Origin: Candidatus Cloacimonadota bacterium
GTDB lineage: Bacteria; Cloacimonadota; Cloacimonadia; Cloacimonadales; Cloacimonadaceae
NCBI GenBank assembly: GCA_028683635.1
Contig: JAQUHL010000157.1
Location: 1-5,194, forward strand
Length of the DNA stretch: 5,194 bases
Direction: 5' to 3'
The notes under the pieces are model-generated. The model saw nothing but the letters and a program-made list of their open reading frames with translations. It was not told where the DNA came from and searched no databases. The position numbers and the translations under genes were made by a program. Below, piece by piece: positions 1 through 4,919 of this stretch (the stretch's first letter is position 1; each line of letters begins with the position of its first letter).

Positions 1-19
1 ACGTGTGCTCTTCCGATCT
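1..19. other. Illumina adapter remnant at contig end (non-genomic)
   Basis: These 19 bases match the 3' end of the Illumina TruSeq read-2 adapter exactly; the reverse complement begins AGATCGGAAGAGC, the standard adapter-trimming motif. They sit at the very edge of the window, as expected for untrimmed adapter carried into an assembly. Read through in the frame of the gene next to them they would add the spurious residues RSEEHT to that protein. Genomic sequence should be taken to start at about base 20. Confidence 0.95.
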
Positions 20-799
20 CAGCCATTTCTGGAAGAGGATCCAGCTTTCTGCTCCTCCGCTGAAGACGAGTTCCTCCGCGCTTTCGTTGGTGCCAAAAGC
101 CTCCAGTCCGGCAATCGGAACCGTGCTGAAGACGAAATAGAGCGTCTCGATCGTGATCTCCCTGTCCGGGAAAGCAACTGCCTCCAGGCTCTGTTTCCAG
201 CTCTCGTTCTTTTTCAGGAAGTTGTTGCGCAGAGCACGGTTAGGATAGACCACTGCTACACTGTTATCCGGTAAGAAGTCGAAGATATAGAGATATCCAT
301 CCTGGTTGGGCTTTAGCTCAAGCTGGAACTGGTCATTGTTTTTCAGCAGAGTGTTTGAGGCTTTCACTTTGAGGTCGAGATCGGAATTGAAGAGCTTTTT
401 TTGAGCCAGGATCGAAGCCCGGTACCTGATACGGCAGTGAAAGAGTTGGCTACCGGCAAGGTCTTTGCGCTCAAGAGAAAGGATCTTTTCATCCAGAAAA
501 CGCCCTGCGGAAGAACTGATCATGAAGATGCTTCTGGCAGTGCTTTCATCGAACCTGTTATTGCGCTCGGAATACATATCCGTGGTGAGAGAGGTGATTG
601 CCAGATCCATAGGCAAAGCCTTTGCCAGAGCGCATTCCCGGGCAAACTGGATGGTCTGGTTTTGGGCTTCCCGCCAGGAGATATTATCCCCAAAGACGCG
701 GAAGGTATCGATCTCCACACTCACCGGCAAGCCCTCTGCACCCAGCAGGACGGGCAGTGCCAGAAGGATAAACACAAAAGCTTTGAGGATTCCTTTCAT
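20..799 (-). CDS. Secreted DUF4384 domain protein, 3' end missing at contig edge
   Basis: The frame is open from ATG 799-797 to the contig end, giving 260 residues with no stop; the C-terminus is lost. Residues 1-21 form a Sec-type signal peptide (short basic start, hydrophobic stretch FVFILLALPVLLGA) with likely cleavage near A21/E22, so the product is probably periplasmic or outer-membrane associated. Residues about 25-135 (WREAQ..., then ARECALAKAL) recall the envelope modules often found before DUF4384, but I cannot name a family firmly. Residues about 145-235 look like DUF4384: the pattern is ...F.L.L.PNQDGYLYIFDFLPDN, then VYPN, with a later FVFSTVP strand. The start lies six bases after the stop of the caspase-like lipoprotein gene and is in the same frame, so the two are almost certainly cotranscribed. 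DUF4384 is often found in or beside caspase-family proteins (family knowledge); a shared envelope role is inferred. Confidence 0.85.
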
Positions 800-807
800 A
801 TCACCCT
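800..807 (-). promoter_or_regulatory. Ribosome binding site overlapping upstream stop codon
   Basis: On the minus strand the bases AGGGTGAT directly precede the DUF4384-gene ATG and overlap the last two bases of the caspase gene's TAG stop. They match the 3' part of the Shine-Dalgarno consensus (GGTGAT). The placement suggests that a ribosome finishing the caspase gene can restart at once, that is, translational coupling. Confidence 0.55.
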
Positions 808-3082
808 ACCAGGAGATCAGCACCCGGTTTTTGTCACCGGTCTGGAGTTGGGGGTTTTGTTCTCTTCCCAGGCGGGCTGCCATAGAGCGAACTTCTCCTT
901 TCAAGTAGTTCTGCAGTTCCTCCAGGGTGATCCTCTTGTCGCCGTTCGCATCTGCATCTCCGCGCAAGCCTTTCATCAGATAATAGGAAAAGAGGCCATG
1001 CTGCTTTTCAGGGTAAGAAGAGGAGAATTCTGCTCCCTCGGAAGCGGAAAAGACGGCAAAATTGGCTGCCACCTGCGGAAGCGGACTGCTGATAAAGACG
1101 GGTCTGGCATCAGCCAGGATGATCTCCCGCTCACGGTTCGCACCGCTGAAACAGCTATCCAGAAAGATGGTAACCTGCTTTGCCCCCAGCTTTTGCAGGT
1201 TGGAATAGAGCAGGGAGAGTTCATAGCCACTGTTGTTCAGGTAATTGGGATTGCCATCATAGGGCAAAAGATATGCCTTGTTTGTGGCAGGATCGGGTGC
1301 GCCATGCCCGGCATAGTAGATAAAGATCTCGCTGTTCTTGTTTTTGGCGTTTTTCTCCAGCCAGCCACCGGCATCGAAGAGGGTCTTGAAGGTAACCAGG
1401 GAAGCGTCCTCACCACTACGGAAAAAGAGGTTCTCTGCCGGAATGCCCAAAACCTTAAGGAAATACTCCTTCATAAACTCCGCATCCTGGCTGGCAAAGC
1501 GCACGGGGCTAACGTTGCGGTAGTTCTCGATGCCGATCACCACGCCCCAGCGGTTCTTCCCGGCTTTCGCTCTTTGGGGGATCTGTTGCCGGATATCGAT
1601 GGAGAGAGAGGGAGCAGCGCTGATGCTGCCACTTTGCTGCACTCCGGTGATAATCATCTGCTCGGCAGTGCGTTCCACCCGGTTGAAAGCAAGGTTCAGA
1701 GGCTGGCTATTCCTGCTGAAGCGCGGACGCTGCTCCTGGAGATCGAGCTTGATATCAAGGGCTTTGGCATCTTTGCGGCTCACGATATCAAAGACGATAT
1801 CCTTGAACTCACCGCTTTTCATCTCGCCAAGGCTGGAACTACCCTGGTTTTCACCCACGAAAAAGACCTCACCACCCAGTATTACTTTGGCTACCACGCT
1901 TTTGGCTGTGCCAAAGCCGCTGTTCTGAATGCGCACCCGGATCTCGGCTTGCTCGCCGGGCTCGATCTTGCCATTGCGGTTCTGGTCGCTCACTCCAATA
2001 TCGGCGATGATCAGTTCCGGGGGAGTGAGAGCCTGGCTGCTGAAAGTGATGATCTTGTCATCTGGAGGAAAACCGTTTTGCTCTTTGAAGCTGATTTTCA
2101 GATCTATCGCCTGGTCTTTGATGTTTTCGGAGGCAGTAAGAGTAACTTTCTTGCTGAGGACTTCCCCGGCTTTGATCTCCCCAAAATAGAGGCTGGCGGG
2201 GATACTCAGTCCGGTGGCAGTTCCGGCATTGAGCAGTGCCTCCACCATATAGGCAGAGCCCTTGCCACCGTTGGTAATTTTAATCTCCACCTCACCGGTC
2301 TCCTCGGCATCGAGGATTTTGTTGCCGGAGGGCTCCAGGAATGCGTAGCTGGCAGTGAGAGCTGGAGGAATGATGCTTTGGCTTGTTGATGCCACCCCTC
2401 CGCTAAGGGCTGGGGCTTTGTCAGTTGAGGCAAAGCTGCCTGCACTACCAATGAGTTTGGCTTCCAGATAATCCCACTCAAGCTGTTCATTTAGTTGTCT
2501 GGTTACCAATAGCTTATAGCTGCTGCTCTGCTCACGCACTTGCTTAGCCGAAGCCAGGGGCACCACTACCTCAAAGTTCCTTCCTGTAGTTGAGACCCTG
2601 TATGATTGTTTGTCGGCATCGTAGCTACCCAGGGAATATGGCAGTTCAACATCTTCCCGGCTGCTGGCCAGAAGCTGCTGGAGCTTGTTTCTGAGCTTGG
2701 CAATCTGGCTTTCATGTGCTGCCTTGGCATCTGCAATCTTGCGGCTGTATTCATCCTGGATGGCTTTGATCCTGACACTTGCATCTTTCTTGCGTTGCTC
2801 AAACTGGGCAGTGGTTTCAAATTCATCTTTGATCGGAGATTTGATCTCTGCGATTTTAGCATCCCGTTCTGCTTCCAAAGGAAAGGAAGAAAATCGAACA
2901 TCAAACCACGATTTTAGGGCAGCAGCCTCGTGCCAGGTTTCAGTCATCTCATTTTTGGCTGGCCCCGGTGCTTGAGTGGTGGGTTCTAAGTGCTGCTTTG
3001 CTTGTGAGTTATGAGCTTCACTTATGCCAACACAAGCCGATAATATCAACCCAACAATTGGGATTACAAGCAATAATCTCAT
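806..3082 (-). CDS. Caspase-like (peptidase C14) lipoprotein with CARDB-like repeats
   Basis: This 758-residue protein starts with a lipoprotein signal ending in lipobox LSAC (Cys17). Residue +2 is Val rather than Asp, so outer-membrane sorting is expected. Residues about 45-140 are charged, heptad-like helix. Two CARDB-like beta-sandwich repeats follow at about 244-350 and 353-465; their starts align with each other (NKILDAEETGEVEI at 254, NGKIEPGEQAEIRV at 370), the second with a calcium-loop-like D-x-N-x-N-G. The caspase domain runs from about 510 (RWGVVIGIENY) to the end. His593 in YYAGHG and Cys644 in DSCFSG are the expected catalytic dyad, so it is probably active. An EF-hand-like loop (D711, N713, D715, I718, E722) lies near the C-terminus and suggests calcium dependence, as in many metacaspases. 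The start is supported by AAGGAGA seven bases upstream. The DUF4384 gene follows after six bases. The substrate is unknown. Confidence 0.93.
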   Translation of the reverse strand: MRLLLVIPIVGLILSACVGISEAHNSQAKQHLEPTTQAPGPAKNEMTETWHEAAALKSWFDVRFSSFPLEAERDAKIAEIKSPIKDEFETTAQFEQRKKDASVRIKAIQDEYSRKIADAKAAHESQIAKLRNKLQQLLASSREDVELPYSLGSYDADKQSYRVSTTGRNFEVVVPLASAKQVREQSSSYKLLVTRQLNEQLEWDYLEAKLIGSAGSFASTDKAPALSGGVASTSQSIIPPALTASYAFLEPSGNKILDAEETGEVEIKITNGGKGSAYMVEALLNAGTATGLSIPASLYFGEIKAGEVLSKKVTLTASENIKDQAIDLKISFKEQNGFPPDDKIITFSSQALTPPELIIADIGVSDQNRNGKIEPGEQAEIRVRIQNSGFGTAKSVVAKVILGGEVFFVGENQGSSSLGEMKSGEFKDIVFDIVSRKDAKALDIKLDLQEQRPRFSRNSQPLNLAFNRVERTAEQMIITGVQQSGSISAAPSLSIDIRQQIPQRAKAGKNRWGVVIGIENYRNVSPVRFASQDAEFMKEYFLKVLGIPAENLFFRSGEDASLVTFKTLFDAGGWLEKNAKNKNSEIFIYYAGHGAPDPATNKAYLLPYDGNPNYLNNSGYELSLLYSNLQKLGAKQVTIFLDSCFSGANREREIILADARPVFISSPLPQVAANFAVFSASEGAEFSSSYPEKQHGLFSYYLMKGLRGDADANGDKRITLEELQNYLKGEVRSMAARLGREQNPQLQTGDKNRVLISW

Positions 3083-3201
3083 TTCAATCTCCTTTTTTAC
3101 AAGTAATCAGGTGTTCGAGATGATATATCCTACTAACCTTAAGATAATACTTTGATGCAAACACCCGGATGAGAAGCTGGGCTATCTGGCCCTGCGCAGC
3201 A
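3083..3201 (-). promoter_or_regulatory. Leader region between repeat array and caspase gene
   Basis: This 119-bp stretch separates the array from the caspase-like gene and is AT-rich in its gene-proximal half, so it is the likely site of a promoter if transcription does not simply come through the array. I see only weak -10-like matches (TATTAT, TATATC on the minus strand) and no convincing -35 partner, so no promoter is called. A short frame opening inside the first repeat unit (ATG at 3275) runs through the leader and stops at 3084, one base before the caspase ATG. Confidence 0.4.
3088..3094 (-). promoter_or_regulatory. Strong Shine-Dalgarno for the caspase-like gene
   Basis: On the minus strand AAGGAGA is followed by five bases and then ATG (3082-3080), with the GGAG core about six bases from the start. 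This is close to the ideal sequence and spacing and fixes the start codon just before the lipoprotein signal peptide. Confidence 0.85.
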
Positions 3202-3325
3202 GTAACACGGGGTTTACCCCGTCCGTTATCAGCATCATTGTTATACTTGCTAACCATGTTGTCCTTGCTTTCCATATAGTAAGATCTAATTCCTTTTATA
3301 ACTAACGGGCTGAAGCCCGTGTTAC
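3202..3325. repeat. REP-ended miniature unit 1
   Basis: Head GTAAC, hairpin B 3207-3222, hairpin A 3305-3320, tail GTTAC. Its spacer is of the 'gttgtcc ... taagatctaattcc' type and differs from that of unit 7 by a single base. It forms the left edge of the array and is preceded directly by TGCGCAGCA. Confidence 0.9.
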
Positions 3326-3326
3326 C

Positions 3327-3450
3327 GTAGCACGGGGTTTACCCCGTCCGTTATCAGCATCATTGTTATACTTGCTAACCATGCAGTCCTTGCTTTCCAT
3401 ATAGTAAGATCACATTCTTATTATAACTAACGGGCTGAAGCCCGTGCTAC
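3327..3450. repeat. REP-ended miniature unit 2
   Basis: Head GTAGC, hairpin B 3332-3347, hairpin A 3430-3445, tail GCTAC. The spacer has private changes (gcagtcc; cacattcttat) near its right end. It directly abuts the transposase-carrying unit through one C at 3451. Confidence 0.9.
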
Positions 3451-3451
3451 C

Positions 3452-4226
3452 GTAACACGGGGTTTACCCCGTCCGTTATTTCATTCATGTCTTTCATACT
3501 TCTAAACCAATCCATTATTATGATAGGAATACGCCCACTCCTCTGGTTTCTCAACAAGTCCCGCCTTAACTGGATTGTTTAGTATATAGTTAGCAGTCCT
3601 CTCATATTCCTTTTCGTTGCGTACCATTCTATCGTAGCTTTCTTCCATCCATAACTTACCTGATCTACCCAATGCAGAATTTATGCTCCGGGACGAGTTT
3701 CCTTTAATCTTTCTCATAATCATATTGCATGGATAGAAGAGTTCTGATTCTTCCTGAGGTAATGGTTTTATAAGGATATGGACATGGTTTGGCATAATGC
3801 AATATGAGTGTAACTGATACATAACATTATCATATTCTCTGATTATTTTGGGCAGTATGTCGTCTATGGGTTTTGTACAAAGGTTAATCTCTGTATCTGT
3901 GATATTCCCAAGAAGTTCATCGAATAGGTAGAATCTCTTCTGTGCATAAGTTGCGTTTAATAACTTCTGGAATTTATCAGATTGGTGCTTACTCTTTTCT
4001 GATTGTTCTTCTCGGAGTTCTCTTAATTTGGTATTAAGATTATTAGGAAGTGTGAAAGCCAAGCGCCAGGTAATGAACAACACGCAGCCCTTTACTTGAA
4101 TATGAGGTAGATTACGGCGATAGTTTTGAACAAGGTTATCATTAACCATAACTTGTTCTCTTATTTTGCTTTCCATAAAGTTAGATCGTATTCCTTATAT
4201 AACTAACGGGCTGAAGCCCGTGTTAC
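3452..4226 (-). mobile_element. RAYT-carrying element with the same REP ends as the miniature units
   Basis: This 775-bp element has exactly the termini of the 124-bp units: GTAAC plus hairpin B (3457-3472) on the left, hairpin A (4206-4221) plus GTTAC on the right, and a single C on either side. Between them lies one gene, a RAYT transposase. The 40 bases before hairpin A match unit 1 at 35 positions without gaps and include the RAYT start codon. The element is therefore best read as the autonomous parent, with the miniature units as deletion derivatives (inference). Known RAYTs are usually single-copy and flanked by REPs rather than set inside a strict tandem array. Confidence 0.8.
3502..4176 (-). 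CDS. REP-associated tyrosine transposase (RAYT, Y1/HUH family)
   Basis: This 224-residue protein is of typical RAYT length and resembles the IS200/IS605 TnpA fold. The start NYRR-NLPHIQVKG and ITWRLAFTLP (18-44) match the RAYT N-terminal strand region. The metal-binding HUH motif is HVH at 131-133 in CIMPNHVHIL. The catalytic tyrosine is probably Tyr181 in EESYDRMVR, followed by the family signature YILNNPVKAGLV (197-208). All key residues are present, so it may be active as a single-strand nuclease on REP hairpins. The first ATG (4176) is shared with the miniature units but has no well-placed ribosome site; Met10 (4149) follows an AAGAGAA stretch and is a possible alternative. Base composition is much more AT-rich (19/60 and 22/60 GC in two counted lines, against 36/60 in a caspase-gene line), consistent with a separate origin. 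Confidence 0.92.
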   Translation of the reverse strand: MESKIREQVMVNDNLVQNYRRNLPHIQVKGCVLFITWRLAFTLPNNLNTKLRELREEQSEKSKHQSDKFQKLLNATYAQKRFYLFDELLGNITDTEINLCTKPIDDILPKIIREYDNVMYQLHSYCIMPNHVHILIKPLPQEESELFYPCNMIMRKIKGNSSRSINSALGRSGKLWMEESYDRMVRNEKEYERTANYILNNPVKAGLVEKPEEWAYSYHNNGLV

Positions 4227-4227
4227 C

Positions 4228-4351
4228 GTAACACGGGGTTTACCCCGTCCTTTATCTGCATCATTGTTATACTTGCTAACCATGTAGTCCTTGCTTTCCA
4301 TATAGTAAACTCGTATTCCTCTCATAACTAACGGGCTGAAGCCCGTGTTAC
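4228..4351. repeat. REP-ended miniature unit 4
   Basis: Head GTAAC, hairpin B 4233-4248, hairpin A 4331-4346, tail GTTAC. It carries the 'tagtcc ... taaactcgtattcctctcat' spacer type, shared with unit 5 only, and lies immediately upstream of the transposase unit. Confidence 0.9.
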
Positions 4352-4352
4352 C

Positions 4353-4476
4353 GTAGCACGGGGTTTACCCCGTCTGTTATCAGCATCATTTTTATACTTG
4401 CTAACCATGTAGTCCTTGCTTTCCATATAGTAAACTCGTATTCCTCTCATAACTAACGGGCTGAAGCCCGTGTTAC
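4353..4476. repeat. REP-ended miniature unit 5
   Basis: Head GTAGC, hairpin B 4358-4373, hairpin A 4456-4471, tail GTTAC. Its spacer is nearly the same as that of unit 4, suggesting recent duplication of neighbours. Confidence 0.9.
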
Positions 4477-4477
4477 C

Positions 4478-4601
4478 GTAGCACGGGGTTTACCCCGTCT
4501 GTTATCAGCATCATTGTTATACTTGCTAACCATGTTGTCCTTGCTTTCCATATAGTAAGATCTAATTCCTTTTATAACTAACGGGCTGAAGCCCGTGTTA
4601 C
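4478..4601. repeat. REP-ended miniature unit 6
   Basis: Head GTAGC, hairpin B 4483-4498, hairpin A 4581-4596, tail GTTAC. It has the left-end change of unit 5 (ctgttat) joined to the right-end type of units 1 and 7, as expected from recombination between unit types. Confidence 0.9.
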
Positions 4602-4602
4602 C

Positions 4603-4726
4603 GTAGCACGGGGTTTACCCCGTCCGTTATCAGTATCATTGTTATACTTGCTAACCATGTTGTCCTTGCTTTCCATATAGTAAGATCTAATTCCTTTTAT
4701 AACTAACGGGTTGAAACCCGTGCTAC
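4603..4726. repeat. REP-ended miniature unit 7
   Basis: Head GTAGC, hairpin B 4608-4623, variant hairpin A 4706-4721 (ACGGGTTGAAACCCGT), tail GCTAC. The stem variant keeps full pairing. The spacer is almost identical to that of unit 1 at the other end of the array. Confidence 0.9.
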
Positions 4727-4727
4727 C

Positions 4728-4851
4728 GTAACACGGGGTTTACCCCGTCCGTTATCAATTCCATGGTTATACTTGTTAGCCGTGCTGTTCTTTCTATCCA
4801 TATAGTAAACTCGCATTCCTTTTATAACTGACGGGTTGAAACCCGTGCTAC
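4728..4851. repeat. REP-ended miniature unit 8 (diverged edge unit)
   Basis: Head GTAAC, hairpin B 4733-4748, variant hairpin A 4831-4846, tail GCTAC. The spacer is the most diverged of all (caattccatgg; ttagccgtgctgttctttcta), as is common for the edge unit of a tandem array. It has the same 124-bp length. The conserved ttgctttccata segment, which contains the RAYT-type start codon, is mutated here. Confidence 0.88.
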
Positions 4852-4919
4852 AATGCTGCGCATGCCAAAAACCAAAGATCCGAAGGCCGAAAAGAAAAAG
4901 GAAAAAGGAAAAAGGAAAA
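4852..4919. other. Spacer with GAAAAAG microrepeat downstream of FGE-like gene
   Basis: This 68-bp stretch lies between the FGE-like stop codon and the array. At 4894-4914 the heptamer GAAAAAG occurs three times in tandem, with a partial fourth copy running into the stop codon region, making a homopurine tract on the plus strand. On the minus strand it reads TTTTTCC repeats in the gene's 3' untranslated region. There is no hairpin directly before the T-rich run, so it is not a standard rho-independent terminator. TGCTGCGCA at 4854-4862 mirrors the left flank of the array. Confidence 0.7.

Larger units (their letters stand above)
3202..4851. repeat. Tandem array of eight REP-ended elements (seven 124-bp units and one RAYT unit)
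   Basis: Each unit reads, on the plus strand: GTARC, hairpin B (ACGGGGTTTACCCCGT, 7-bp stem), a spacer, hairpin A (ACGGGCTGAAGCCCGT or its ACGGGTTGAAACCCGT variant), then GYTAC. Adjacent units are joined by one C. Hairpin B occurs at 3207, 3332, 3457, 4233, 4358, 4483, 4608 and 4733; hairpin A at 3305, 3430, 4206, 4331, 4456, 4581, 4706 and 4831. Spacing is exactly 125 bp except across the transposase unit. GTARC/GYTAC act as inverted heads, like the GTAG tetranucleotide of classical REPs, and each junction is a BIME-like REP pair. Spacers are conserved rather than variable, so this is not a CRISPR. All eight A and eight B hairpins lie between the FGE-like gene and the caspase gene. Confidence 0.95.

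Noticed and set aside
401..2389. A 662-codon plus-strand open frame antisense to the caspase and DUF4384 genes
   Set aside because: Its codons are exactly opposite those of the two minus-strand genes (both in the same frame). Stops in this phase need sense codons TTA, CTA or TCA, which these genes rarely use. The translation has no recognisable domain, while the minus strand encodes clear families.
3083..3201. A sigma70-type promoter for the caspase gene
   Set aside because: Only loose -10-like hexamers were found, without a -35 partner at proper spacing; the organism's promoter consensus is unknown.
3084..3275. Annotating the 63-codon frame as a gene
   Set aside because: It starts in a repeat copy of the RAYT start codon, has no well-placed ribosome site and no family resemblance; kept only as a finding because of where it stops.
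3202..4851. CRISPR array
   Set aside because: The period is regular, but the segments between hairpins are conserved, the repeat unit is 124 bp with two different palindromes, and there are no unique spacers or cas genes.
4894..4919. Rho-independent terminator for the FGE-like gene
   Set aside because: The minus strand is T-rich here, but there is no stem-loop immediately before the T tract; the nearest stem (4831-4846) lies downstream of it and is not followed by a T run.
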